In this document: positions 22,315 to 33,202 of the stretch, piece by piece | Layout: each line of letters begins with the position of its first letter | How positions within the stretch are numbered: the first letter of the stretch is position 1 | DNA from: Glomus cerebriforme | Lineage: Eukaryota > Glomeromycota > Glomeromycetes > Glomerales > Glomeraceae | DNA: 40,506 nucleotides | Direction: 5' to 3' | NCBI GenBank assembly: GCA_003550305.1 | Contig: QKYT01000853.1 | Coordinates: forward strand, 4,040-44,545 | The notes under the pieces: generated by a model | What the model saw: only the letters and a program-made list of their open reading frames with translations | The model's database searches: none | What the model was told of the DNA's origin: nothing | Made by a program: the position numbers and the translations under genes

Positions 22315-22699
22315 AAATTACTGGGTATGGTACAAAATCCCGAAACTCAAAATCCCGATAGGCCAAAATCCCAACACTCGAAATCCCGAAATCCAAAATC
22401 CCGACAGGGTCAAAATCTCGACAGGTACGAAATCCTGAAAAATTGGTTCGCATTAAGCATTAATGCTGACCGGAACTATAATTCGTGATTTATTAAACTT
22501 CTGAAAAAAATTCCGAAACTTAATTCTGGGCAGCATTAAAGCTTAATGCGGGCCAATTTCAGGATTTCGTACCTGTCAGAATTTTGACCCTATCGGGATT
22601 TTGAGTTTCGGGATTTTGTACCTGTCGGGATTTTGAGTGTCNGGATTTTGGCCTGTCGGGATTTTGAGTTTCGGGATTTTGGACGGCACCCAAATTACT
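22315..22699. mobile_element. Foldback element with internal tandem motif and 8-bp target duplications
   Basis: AAATTACT occurs at 22315-22322 and 22692-22699 and brackets a 369-bp element (22323-22691) that begins GGGTATGG and ends CGGCACCC. The left half repeats AAAATCCCGA-type units; the right half carries the inverted TCGGGATTTTG units. The central inverted pair is GCATTAA/TTAATGC with surrounding sequence. The 8-bp duplication points to a hAT-type transposase acting in trans. It is richer in G/C than its surroundings and has no open frame. Confidence 0.75.
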
Positions 22700-23040
22700 A
22701 TATATTGTATTTGGATTCATTTTAATTATACAAGTATATCATTTACATATTTGATATATTGAACTGTTACATAATTATTATATGATTAATATAAAATAAT
22801 AGATATGTTATCACAATTTTATATATATTATATTTTACTATTGTTAAAAAATTTTTTTAACAATTCCAATAATAAAGTACTAAAAATAAAATGTTAATAA
22901 AAAGAAAAAGAATTAATCTTTTTACTAGATAAAAATATGAAATTTGTGAAATAAAAGAATTCATAATGATCTCTTAGTAATATAATAAGCAAAGCAAATT
23001 CCAGTCTTAATATGAATACTATATATAACTTTGCATTATA
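22700..23040. other. AT-rich spacer
   Basis: No gene or clear repeat seen. Confidence 0.5.
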
Positions 23041-23350
23041 GTATGATTAGAAGATATCTTTATAATATGGGTCTTGATAGTTATTCTACTTGTAAGAAAT
23101 CTCTTTTAACTAAAAAACAGTGAAAAGATCAATTGAGATAGTTCAGAGAAAATGAAACTGAAAAAATAAATAAAAAAGATTGTATAAGTTAAAATTTGTT
23201 TTTTTTTTTAAATCAGATAATCAAATAAAAGTATGAAAAATTTTTGGAAAGTATACAATAAAACCTACAGTTAAGTTTAATAGAAGTTTGTGATATTTTA
23301 AAGTTGTTTTGATTAATATTTGGTTAAACATTTGGTTATGGTAAAGAAAA
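23041..23350 (+). pseudogene. Tc1/mariner transposase relic
   Basis: One frame reads IRRYLYNMGLDSYSTCKKSL then LTKKQ, the characteristic end of the DNA-binding half of Tc1 transposases, with TGA and TAG where Arg or Trp would fit. Around 23235 another frame gives FWKVYNKTYS and YLVKHLVMVK, which match the order of the catalytic half. The DDE residues are not preserved in readable form. A short, heavily decayed fragment. Confidence 0.55.
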
Positions 23351-25277
23351 ATATAAATGTTATCATTTATTCATAATATACTATACAATTATTATTAATT
23401 TTTCTCTTGCTGATTATTGATTCTTTTTTTTTTGTGAAATTCCTGGTATGATAAGTTTAAGAATATATAATATAACTTTATGAAAATCTTTAAAGTCAAA
23501 ACAAAAACATTAGTTTAATTTTTAATATATATATTAACTTAAAAAATATATTTATCAATATTTTGAAGGTTTATTTAAAATGTGATAAAAAAAAAATTGT
23601 TTCTGATTTCTTAAGTGTATTCATATATAATTTTGAATAAATAAAATCCTATAAAAATCTTTTTCAGTTTTATTAGTTAATAGTTGTCAAATTAGTATAA
23701 ATTAACAAATGTATTGATTGATAATAATCAGTAATTTACTTATCAGATTTAAAAAAAAAATTTATAAAATCGATGAAATTAGAAGTTGCTAAAAAACTCA
23801 TATGTTATATTCTATATGTTCATTTTTTTATTATTGTAAGTAATATTTATGACTTTATGAAAAAAACTCTTTCTCATTTTTTTCATTATATTAGAAATAC
23901 GTAGTAAATTTTTACAAATTTTTATTACTTAATAAACTATTAAAAATGAGAGTAACTGTATCTATCTATTCAGACAAATTTTTTAATGAATATATTTGTA
24001 ATATAAAGTGAAAAATATAGGTAACAAACCATTTCCTGAAATAGAAGCCCTTGCTAGAAATATTAACCTTTAGAAAAACTTAAAGAATAAAAATGGGTCT
24101 TCTAATAATACCAGATTTTGTCAAAGGAGTTTTCAACTATACAGCTTTACTACTGTCCATATCCATCAATCTGTGAAATTAGCTTAAATTAAGATTTTTA
24201 TAAAAATTTAGCTATAAAATAGGATTTACGTTATACAAATCTAAATTAAATATATGTTACACATTTAAACAGTTCAGAGTTATCTGAAAATAAAAAAATT
24301 TTTTTGATCTATATTTAAAAATAATGATAGTAAGCATTTCTTTATTCAATTACTTTTCAATTACTTTTCGTTAAGTGAACCAAAAAAGTTTGTAGGCATA
24401 TATAGCAATTATTTCTTAAACAGTAAGTAAAAAAAATATATTAATATTTGTTATTTATAGGAAAAAAAAATCTTTTTATTTATTTTAACTTTAGTTTTCT
24501 TTGCTTTTTTTTGTAAAAATATATGTAAAATAAAAAATATAAGAATTTTAAAAAGTTTTTTTCATTTTTTGTTTAATAAACTAATTTTATATAACTTACT
24601 CATTACTTATTATTATTATTTTATTAGATTTATTTAATTAAAGTTCTTGAAAAGCAAATAAATTTTTTAAATAAGGTAAAAGAACTTTAAAATCTTCTTA
24701 AAAATATTTTTTTTTGGTGAGAAATGTAATTTTAAAATATTTTTTATAATGGATTTTATGTAAATTATATAATCATTAATTTCTCAGCATATATATTTGC
24801 TAACTGAATAATTTTATATTTATTTGAAAGGTAAAAACTTGCTTCAGCTTAGGAATCAAAAAGCAATAAGATTGGATTACTGTATGTGAAGATATTAACA
24901 ATCAAGTAAAAAATCAAAAATTAATGCATTGAACACATTTATTCAACAACCAGTAATTGTTTTTATCTGATTTTGAGTTCATTAGATAGATCTTGTTTTC
25001 TTCTTTCAAATGAATATAAATTCATCCATTTAATTTATGTATAACCCAAGATATTTGCAATTTTGTTATGAGAATTATATTCTAATTTTATAATTTTAAT
25101 GTTACTTATATTAAAAAAAATTAAAGTTTAAATAACCAATTAATTTTATGTATCAGATAATGTAGATCCATCATGACTTTTAACATTGCTTTTATTTGGC
25201 AAATCTATTTTGTGAACATAGCACATAATTCCACAAATTGGCGCATATGCACTACAAAGAAATAGTAAGTAAATTTT
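23351..25277. other. AT-rich DNA, no gene supported
   Basis: Mostly poly-A/T. A short coding-like stretch at 24093-24180 (MGLLIIPDFVKGVFNY) is too short to assign. No repeat boundary was recognised. Confidence 0.45.
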
Positions 25278-26560
25278 ATGAAGGAATATTGGACGCTAAC
25301 TTATGAAGTTTGGACAAAACCTTGGAGAAATTTACTAGATATATATGAAATTACTATTGGTGAACTTAAAGTCAAACTTATTATGGCAGGTGAAGCATAG
25401 CCTTAGACAATTAGATTACAGCTGACGATTGTTTCTTTTATGAAAAAGATACAAGATTTAGAACAGTTACTTTTGGCAACTTTCAGTGAATTGATATCAA
25501 TAAAAAATACCAATGGTAACTCATTGTTTATACTGATCATAATACAGGAAAATTAATATAAATTATCATCACAAGAGATACCGCTTCAGGAAACTATAAT
25601 ATGAAAATAGAGAAAGAAATTCCTGAGTCAGTTAATTTATCATCTGAAAAGTCTTCAAAGAAAAACTCAAAACTTAACAAGAAAGCAGAATCTTCTGCAC
25701 CTTCTCCAAAAGCCCTTTAAAAGGCTAAGATGGTATAACAATCTCACATAATCACTGAATTTATAATAATGCCTAACCTTAAACCAAATATGCGTGATGT
25801 AATGTTATATGATATTTTGGGTAAATAGGATGCTAAGAAAATAATAAAGAAAATAAACAAACACTTAAGTTCTTTTGTGAAAGCCACCCTATCAAAATAA
25901 GGCAAATATACTTGTGTAAGGATCAATAATAGTGCTGAGAACTTCAGTACTCAACATATTTGAAGAAGGTCAATGGCAAATATTATTAGATAATACTTTA
26001 ATCAAATAATTCCCAGCAGACTGGTCTTTAGAATAATATAAATGAAGAACTATTTTCCAAGCCATATTAACTGACTTTGGCAAAGGTTTTGAAGAATACC
26101 TTATTTTTCAGAATATGGAATTTATGGTATTCTATCTTCTAGCCACTATTAAACTAGTGAAAGATCCTAAAGGAAAATAGAAATTAATAGAATTCTTCTG
26201 AATCTCAGATGATCTTAATCGTATCTGCTAAGCTGATTTTTTAATCTATAAATTTGTTGTCAAATGGAAGATAGATAATATTGGGAAGAAAAGTCTAACC
26301 CAAGTTATTTGTTAGCAAGTATTTCCTCCTCGAAGAAAAATCAAGACAAAAAGTCTTCCTTCAAACCTTCTATGACTTCTGGCAAGAAAAATAACTACTG
26401 CACTCATATTAATCTGAAAGTCTGGAGTATTTATATCTCAGGAAACTTTGATCTTAGTCTAGAATGTCCAAACTTTAACTGAAATGTTAAGGTTGAAAAG
26501 TCATTTATCTTTGTTGAACAGTAGATTTTTTAACAAAGTTATGAAGAAAAAATACAAAAA
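25278..26560 (+). pseudogene. LINE ORF1-like (gag-like) relic
   Basis: A decayed coding region in changing plus-strand frames. It opens with MKEYWTLTYEVWTKPWRN. Then come MPNLKPNMRDVMLYDILGK, INKHLSSFVKATLSK and KYTCVRINNSAENF, then FEEGQWQILLDNTLIK, FPADWSLE and AILTDFGKGF, then a Lys/Ser-rich tail near 26330-26400. The arrangement of a Y-D-I strand, a K-Y-x-x-V-R strand and a W-FPADW motif recalls the ORF1 (RRM-like) proteins of Rhizophagus LINEs, which I know only from memory. Many TAA, TAG and TGA codons interrupt it, mostly where Gln or Trp fits. No linked reverse transcriptase was found downstream. Confidence 0.4.
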
Positions 26561-27228
26561 TTTAGCTTGAGATATTATAAATTATCATAAAGATAATTTT
26601 GATTTGCTTTAATGTTGTCCGCCTTGAGTTAAATCTAAAGCTCACTAATTTTTTCCTTCCTGGTATCTAGGTAAAGTGTATATGTGAGAAACAATGGGTA
26701 ACTTAAAATGTACTAAGGAACTTTTGCTCCAATTTTTACTTGCCAATCTGAATGCATCAGAATGGTATCAGGAACCTGGCAGAAGGGTTATTTAGTACAG
26801 CTTTATTTTATTTTTTTCATTTTTTTTGATTTCATTATTTTAGATGAGATTTTCTTTTTTGTATAGGGCTTCAGTCCCTTCTTTGCAATTATGGGATTTA
26901 TTAATATTGTTTTTTTTCTTGTATTTGGTATTACTAAGTATGATTAATAAATATGCTGATATTTCTTACACAAGTTATAAAAAAAAATATTTACGACTTT
27001 ATTTGTATTCATTTTACAAAATACTCCATGATATAATGTTACCATTTTATAATATCCCTTACTATTAATAATATCTGTTATCTCATAAGATACTTATTCA
27101 GGTAAGGGATTGAAAGAATCAAAAAATCAAAACTAATACTCAGAGGAAGCTTTTTAGTACTGATCAGAATTACGAATACAAACTTCTGATAAATATATTT
27201 AGCCACTAGGTAAATTTATTGAGTTTAA
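26561..27228. other. Spacer 3' of the LINE-like relic
   Basis: No supported gene. One plus-strand frame at 26844-27068 is hydrophobic because it is T-rich. It has no conserved feature. Confidence 0.45.
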
Positions 27229-27370
27229 TGAGAAATTTTTCTTCAGTAATCATTTGTTGAATTTATTATATTTATTTTTCTTTAGATGCGAATTATTTAT
27301 ATTTAGTTAAACTATCAAAGTTATTTAAATGTATAAATTCTTCTGTTTTCAATTTCTTCATAATATATAA
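27229..27370. repeat. Duplicated segment shared with 715-855
   Basis: Same order of blocks as at 715-855 (GAAATTTTTCTTC, ATCATTTGTTGAATTTAT, TTTAGATGCGAA, ATAATATATAA) with about ten percent differences and small indels. It marks the far 3' flank of the gene 3 unit. Confidence 0.75.
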
Positions 27371-27388
27371 GTAATAGTTATTATTTTA

Positions 27389-28058
27389 CGGGAATCTGTG
27401 GATATCAATGATTTTTACGGCGTAGCTGTGAAAATCATGATATTCTAAGATGACCATGGAATAACTGTTTTATATCACAGTTCCATCATATACAATAACC
27501 ATTTTAACTATGATATTAGACTTTTTAATTTACCAGCATTTTTCTTTTCATATAATCATTTTTTCTTTCACATTTTTTTCATCATATTTCTTCTCACATT
27601 ATCCTTTTTTTCTTTTACATTTTTTCTTCACGTTATTCTTTTTTTTCTTTTACATTTTTTCATGTCTACTTTCTTATCATCATATTATCCTTTTTTTTCT
27701 TTCATATTTTTTCGCATCTACTTTCTTATCAAAAACCCCTTCAGGAAATTTCTTCAAATTCAATTTTTAATAATTGTATCTTTTCAAATGTTTCATTTTA
27801 TATCCAAAAATAATATTTTAAGGTACTATATTTTTAATAATTATTATGTTCAATATTATATTTTTATTATAATAATTTTTAATACATAAATTAATCTTAT
27901 CATGTAATTGGTCAATTTACTGTGAAAAATATCAATAAATTTTATGATATGATTGGTCAATTTACCGTGAAAAATATCAGTAAAAAAAGCCACAGCAATT
28001 GATTAGGAACCGTGATATGTACTAGTTATTTCATGGGAATCCATGAATATCATTGATT
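27389..28058. repeat. Satellite-like repeats adjoining the assembly gap
   Basis: GGGAATCTGTGGATATCAAT at 27391 recurs as GGGAATCCATGAATATCATT just before the gap at 28035. AAAATCATGATATTC near 27432 resembles AAAAATCATGGGCGACC just after it. Between them lies a 45-bp tandem pair starting at 27907 and 27952 (ATTGGTCAATTTACTGTGAA). The gap probably represents more copies of the same repeat. Confidence 0.55.
27560..27735. repeat. Pyrimidine-rich imperfect tandem repeats
   Basis: Units of about 35 bp built on TTTTTTTCTTTTACATTTTTTC. CATCTACTTTCTTATCA-like blocks appear at 27661 and 27715. Open frames across it are poly-Phe/Ser and not credible genes. Confidence 0.65.
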
Positions 28059-28763
28059 NNNNNNNNNNNNNNNNNNNNNNNNNNNNNNNNNNNNNNNNNN
28101 NNNNNNNNNNNNNNNNNNNNNNNNNNNNNNNNNNNNNNNNNNNNNNNNNNNNNNNNNNNNNNNNNNNNNNNNNNNNNNNNNNNNNNNNNNNNNNNNNNNN
28201 NNNNNNNNNNNNNNNNNNNNNNNNNNNNNNNNNNNNNNNNNNNNNNNNNNNNNNNNNNNNNNNNNNNNNNNNNNNNNNNNNNNNNNNNNNNNNNNNNNNN
28301 NNNNNNNNNNNNNNNNNNNNNNNNNNNNNNNNNNNNNNNNNNNNNNNNNNNNNNNNNNNNNNNNNNNNNNNNNNNNNNNNNNNNNNNNNNNNNNNNNNNN
28401 NNNNNNNNNNNNNNNNNNNNNNNNNNNNNNNNNNNNNNNNNNNNNNNNNNNNNNNNNNNNNNNNNNNNNNNNNNNNNNNNNNNNNNNNNNNNNNNNNNNN
28501 NNNNNNNNNNNNNNNNNNNNNNNNNNNNNNNNNNNNNNNNNNNNNNNNNNNNNNNNNNNNNNNNNNNNNNNNNNNNNNNNNNNNNNNNNNNNNNNNNNNN
28601 NNNNNNNNNNNNNNNNNNNNNNNNNNNNNNNNNNNNNNNNNNNNNNNNNNNNNNNNNNNNNNNNNNNNNNNNNNNNNNNNNNNNNNNNNNNNNNNNNNNN
28701 NNNNNNNNNNNNNNNNNNNNNNNNNNNNNNNNNNNNNNNNNNNNNNNNNNNNNNNNNNNNNNN
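28059..28763. other. Assembly gap (705 N)
   Basis: A continuous run of undetermined bases. The long frames crossing it are artefacts. Confidence 1.
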
Positions 28764-28902
28764 AAAAAATATCACTATGAAAAATCATGGGCGACCATTA
28801 GTAAACATGAGATAAAAAGTATTATTATACGATCATTAGGATTGGGATTTAATATACTGATATTTTTTAATCCTACCTGATACTTTTTATGCTGATCGAC
28901 AT

Positions 28903-29040
28903 TTATTTATATTGGTTATTGAACGGAGCTATATCTGTCTTACCTTTTTGACCTGTACGACTTACTTTCTTGATCGTATATGGGGAGGTAATAGTCTTCA
29001 TCTGATACTCGTTCAATAACATACAAATAACATCAGACAT
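28903..29040 (-). CDS. Possible small gene or first exon after gene 3 (45 codons as read)
   Basis: On the minus strand an ATG at 29040 opens MSDVICMLLNEYQMKTIT..., continuing through SPYTIKKVSRTGQKGKTD to a TAA at 28903. It starts MSD like the family genes. A GTAAGT donor-like site follows ATCAAGAAA, so it could instead be an exon spliced toward sequence in the gap. Composition is balanced rather than AT-driven. No family recognised; coding status uncertain. Confidence 0.25.
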   Translation of the reverse strand: MSDVICMLLNEYQMKTITSPYTIKKVSRTGQKGKTDIAPFNNQYK

Positions 29041-29074
29041 CAGTAATGTATATATATATTCTCTTTTTTTCGAA

Positions 29075-29973
29075 TTAGCTTTTTTTTTGCATTCTATAAT
29101 TATAGAAAGCAAAAAATAATAAGGAACAAGGAAATATGATAAAATATAGAAAGAAAGGAAGAATGAAAATAACAAAGAATAAGAAAATAATATAAAATAT
29201 TGAAAGAAAGGAAAAAAGAAAATAACAAGGAATAAGAAAAAAAGAAAGAAAAAAAGAAAATAATAAGGAACAAGGAATTAAGATAAAATTTCGAAGAGTT
29301 AAGAACGAAAATTTTATTTTTGTGACTTTATCAACTAAATGATAATGGTCATTTTTTTCATCCAATATAGGTAGTTGATTATGATGATTTTTCTGATAAA
29401 TAGAATCATCACTATAAATAGGTTGTAAATGTGGATGTAGTGGATGTAGTGGATGTAGTGGATGACCAGAGATAGTCAAATGTTTTACATCATTATTTAA
29501 AGTCGATGAAGTTCGGACTAAGGAGGCAGCGGGATTTGCTTCATAGACCGAAGGTGCGGAATTACTATTATTGGTATAATCAGAAAAGAGTTCTTTTTTA
29601 TAACTAACATCCGACGTAATTGAGGGGACTATAGTCCAAGAATTTTCAGAGGAGGCTCTTTCTTTATTAGTGTCCGTACCTAATTTACGTACATTTTTCA
29701 ATAAACTAAAATAAAATTTTTATTATTGAATTTATTGAATATATTTTGACGAACAAAAAAATATATACAGTATATATAATATAGTGACTTACTATTCTTT
29801 AACACGCTCTTGGGGACAAAAAGGATTTAAGTCATTTAACATTATTAGATTTTCTTCTGTTAACTTTGGAATTTGAAGTTGGTCAACATTCGTTGTCTAA
29901 GAAGATTGAAAAAAAAATTTAGAGATGATTTAATAATAAGCGAATATAATATTTATTGACTTACATATGACAT
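29075..29973 (-). CDS. Family gene 3: microexon gene with hydrophobic run-on tail (247 aa)
   Basis: Spliced model complement(29075..29705, 29793..29896, 29965..29973), 744 nt, no internal stop. Exon 1 is ATG TCA TAT (MSY) with donor GTAAGT. Exon 2 (104 nt) follows CTTCTTAG and ends before GTAAGTC. Exon 3 follows TTTTAG in the family's phase. Readable segments: LTEENLIMLNDLNPF and VKEYLLKNVRKLG, then a Ser/Thr-rich part, three PLH repeats (GHPLHPLHPLHPH) and YSDDSIYQKNHH, shared with gene 2. In gene 2 the conserved GCAAAAATAAAA stops translation. Here the frame is one base different, reads through as TKIKFSF, and continues for about 70 residues of Leu/Phe/Ile across the T-rich 3' region. That tail would look like membrane segments. 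Whether it is translated is unknown. Confidence 0.6.
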
Positions 29974-30072
29974 CTTGGAAATAATAAAAAAGATAAAAAG
30001 GTTTTAAAATAAATTATTGTTTTTTTTAAAAAAAAAAAGTTTTTACTTTATATTTTTTTTTAAAGAATAAGA

Positions 30073-30120
30073 ATATATAAAGTCATATAAAACAATTTAA
30101 TATTAATAATATAAATCGAT
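30073..30120 (-). promoter_or_regulatory. Putative core promoter of gene 3
   Basis: The minus strand reads ATTTATATTATTAATATTAA, then TTTTATATGAC and TTTATATATTC, about 100 nt upstream of the ATG. The AT block is nearly identical to that of gene 2. Confidence 0.45.
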
Positions 30121-31020
30121 CAAGTGCGAATATGTATTCTTTTTTTCTTGCATTGTTTTATATTATTAGAGATTAAATCAATAATCATTTTTAGGGTAAT
30201 AAACATAAATCTCCTTAAAAAAAATCCAATGGATCTGGATAAAATTTTATTTATATTATAAAAAGGATTTCCTCTGTACCTTATCCCCCAGATTCGAAAG
30301 AAATTTGGGATAAATTGCGTGAATTGCAACTAAACATATAAGTACAATTCTTTTAAAATGAAAACACATTTAATGAACAAACAAATTTAATACAATAAAC
30401 GTATCACAAAAGTTGGTAAATGAATTGAGAAATTCTTTTTATACTAATAATAAATTTATAGTAAATAGTAATAAATAAATTTAATACTGTATTGGGTTGA
30501 TAATCTGAATCTCCTTTTTCAAATGATTGCAATTGTTGGTTACATCATGCTATCATAAAGTTTATGAATTTTGCGTGAGAGGCGAGACTATTTTTACAAA
30601 TATTTAGATGTTTTCCACTTTTCCTACACATTTATAGCTTATTCAGTGTTTTCTTTATATATGAATTTAGAAGTGAATATTTTAAATGTTTATGGAAAGG
30701 GGCATATCATTAAATGAATTGTTCATTTAATAATTTCCAAAATTGGTATCATTTAATTTTACGGATGAACCAGTAATTATTTAAACAAATTTCTATACTA
30801 AAATAAATTTCATAAAATTTTATTCTGCGTAATAACTTTTTTTTTTTTTTTTTGAATTAAAGGTCTTTTTTTGTTTATTTAACGTTAATATTAAAAAAAG
30901 AAGTATCATCCCTATTTCAATGTTGTAATTATTTCAGTAGTTGAGGCTTTAGTAGTTAGGGTACGTAAGGGTAGCAAATATTACCTTCTCGATCCTGTAA
31001 TATAATAATATGAGGTCAAG
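30121..31020. other. Upstream region of gene 3, part of the duplicated unit
   Basis: Shares GCGTGAGAGGCGAGACT with the gene 1 upstream region (about 2800). It shares TTTCCAAAATTGGTATCATT and TTAGGGTACGTAAG with the gene 2 upstream region (6755 and 6944). No gene of its own. Confidence 0.6.
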
Positions 31021-32495
31021 ATAGTGGTCAAGACTCAAGAATTAATATTCTTAAATATACAGTATTTGGATTTAGAAAAAAATAAGATTATCGTTAAATT
31101 TGGAATAATGCAAATGAATAATGAATAATATTTCATAATTGATTCCTCCTTAGTGCTTTTTTATAATGACTTTTTTATTCTCCGAAATTACACATTTTTT
31201 TCTGAAAAAGGAAATCATTAAGTATTAATTTAACAAATTTTTATACTAGTACAAATTGCTATATTTGTATAGACGATCGCCTTTACTCCTTGAGCACATG
31301 GTACTTTTTTTTTCCTTTTTCTCTCAAATTTGAAAGAACGAAAAATAATATTATTAAAGAAATAAAATATATTATTGTTCATCAATATGTCACAACTGCG
31401 TTTATAATATGTTATATGTCGCAAATAAGAGGACTGCGTTTATAAAGGAGGATGTTAAAATAACTTAAATAATCTTTCTAAAAGGATTTCTTTTAATTAG
31501 AAGTTACTATAATTTGATTTAAAATCGCTTTTCTATTTTGTCTTGACGAAAACGAAAAATTATTTATCATCAAATGGGTTGAAAATAATAAAGTTCCAAA
31601 GAAAAAGGTGCAGAAGTCGGCAGCGCTGATCTATCATGTGACTTTTAGTTTATATGTTTTTTTTTTACTGTCAAAAAAAAAAAATTATTAATTTATAATA
31701 ATAACTTTTTTTGAGCTATTCATATCAAATAAATTTTAAAGGAAATAAAAAGCATTCCAGCCTATTAAAAAAGTAGTATACAAAAATAATATAAAATACA
31801 ATGGCTATTATTGGTGTTACGATAAAAGAACCCAAACTTATATCTATTTTTACGCAAAACATAATGGATTGGAACATTAGGTGTAATTACGTCCCTATGT
31901 ACTGTATAAGTTAATGCGTAAATTAATCTAAGCATTTATGAAGTCAATTTATTAAATCATTTTTTTTTAATTTTATTTTATAAAAATCAAGATTATATAG
32001 ATAACGACCTTATTTCCAGACATAGCTACGGTAATACAGTCTTACGGTCAGTTCCAATTATAAATTATCAACCTCGCCACCAATTCACGAGCATATATTC
32101 AAGTTACAAATAGATCTTAAAGTTATCTTTCTTGTGAAGTTTCGGGCCGACGATTATCTGAATTTTAAATATAATCGTATCTTAATCCTTTTTTTTCGTC
32201 GCTGCTTTACAAACAATGACAACAACACCGTAATGATTCAAAATAATTAAAATAATTATAACAAGTTGTATTTTATATATCTAAAAATATTTTTTATGGT
32301 AAATTCATTTATAAGATTAGATACCATTTGGTAAATTATCATTTAATTACAGTAATATTAATAACACTTGGTTTATAGAACTTAAGAAAAATTTTCTTCT
32401 TTTTCTTTTATTAAAAAATTAATATGATATATTAATAAATTACCAATTCAATAATCAATTACAAACAATCCCAGATTGTTCTTTACAAATTGAAT
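31021..32495. other. Spacer between genes 3 and 4; no gene seen
   Basis: AT-rich with scattered GC islands (for example 32030-32110 and 32150). No intact frame or recognised motif. Confidence 0.5.
32322..32345. repeat. Direct repeat flanking gene 4, left copy
   Basis: CATTTGGTAAATTATCATTTA, with a matching neighbouring A, recurs at 34191-34214. The two copies bracket gene 4 at a distance of about 1.87 kb. Confidence 0.6.
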
Positions 32496-32576
32496 AATTT
32501 TTTTTTTTAGATTTACATATGAAAAATGAAATAATATTTTTTTTTTTTAGATTTACATATTATGAATAATGAAATA
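32496..32576. repeat. About 40-bp tandem duplication
   Basis: AATTTTTTTTTTAGATTTACATAT followed by GAAAAATGAAATAAT-like sequence occurs twice in direct tandem. Confidence 0.75.
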
Positions 32577-32670
32577 ATTTTTTTTTTTTTTTTTGTACAT
32601 TATAATATATTTTTTTAAAATTACATTTACTTTTTTTGGGGGAAATGATGATAAAAAATATTCGAGGAAG

Positions 32671-33202
32671 TTAATGTAGCCTGCTTTTTAAGTAAAGTTG
32701 GTCTTCCGGTTGATCGGGACAAATGACGACGTTGAAGAAACACGACATCACTTGAAATTCCTTCGTCACTTTTATTCGCTGGACCGGTAATCCGAAAAGC
32801 CATTCCATCAACCTTGTAATATTATATTAAGACTTATGAAAAAAAAAATACATATATCAATATGTGGGATTTTATAGTTTATTACGTAGCGATAAAACAA
32901 TCCTCGTATAAATATAGAGTTTAAAAAAAAAATATCAGAAAGTGTATCTTACCGATCATTAATTAATTTGCGAGAATTCATCAGATCGTATAATTTTTTT
33001 GACTTTAATTTATTTTCAATCAAATCCAATAATTGTTTCCTAGGTAGAGCTTGATAATTTTGATTCTCTGAAAGGACTTCGTTGATAGTAGCATCGACCA
33101 ATTGTTCTCTTGTAAATAACTACATAATTTTTAAAAAAAAAAGTTACAGTGAAAGTGTTAAAAAAAAAAAATTAACATTTGTACTGAACTTACACACGAC
33201 AT
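32671..33202 (-). CDS. Family gene 4: diverged microexon gene with DEK_C-like domain (105 aa)
   Basis: Spliced model complement(32671..32812, 32953..33119, 33194..33202), 318 nt, no internal stop. Exon 1 is ATG TCG TGT (MSC) with donor GTAAGT. Exon 2 (167 nt) follows ATGTAG and ends before GTAAGA. Exon 3 follows ATTACAAG. All phases match genes 1-3. This member resembles DEK_C best: EQLVDATINEVLSENQ, LPRKQLLDLIENKLKSK and NSRKLINDRLMEWLFGL form three likely helices, with the K-x-I-N signature. Genes 1-3 show weaker versions of the same pattern. The tail after LFGL is short (VQRIKVTKEFQVMSCFF...), but another frame of exon 3 is also open, so the end is uncertain. Function unknown. A nucleic-acid or chromatin role would follow if the DEK_C resemblance holds. 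Confidence 0.6.

Noticed and set aside
27510..27889. Phe/Ser-rich plus-strand frames
   Set aside because: They translate a pyrimidine-rich tandem repeat and have no protein-like composition.
28003..28880. Long open frames on both strands across 28059-28763
   Set aside because: They consist of undetermined bases and are artefacts of the assembly gap.
31230..31424. 64-codon minus-strand frame
   Set aside because: Low-complexity composition and no similarity to any other part of the window; most likely chance.
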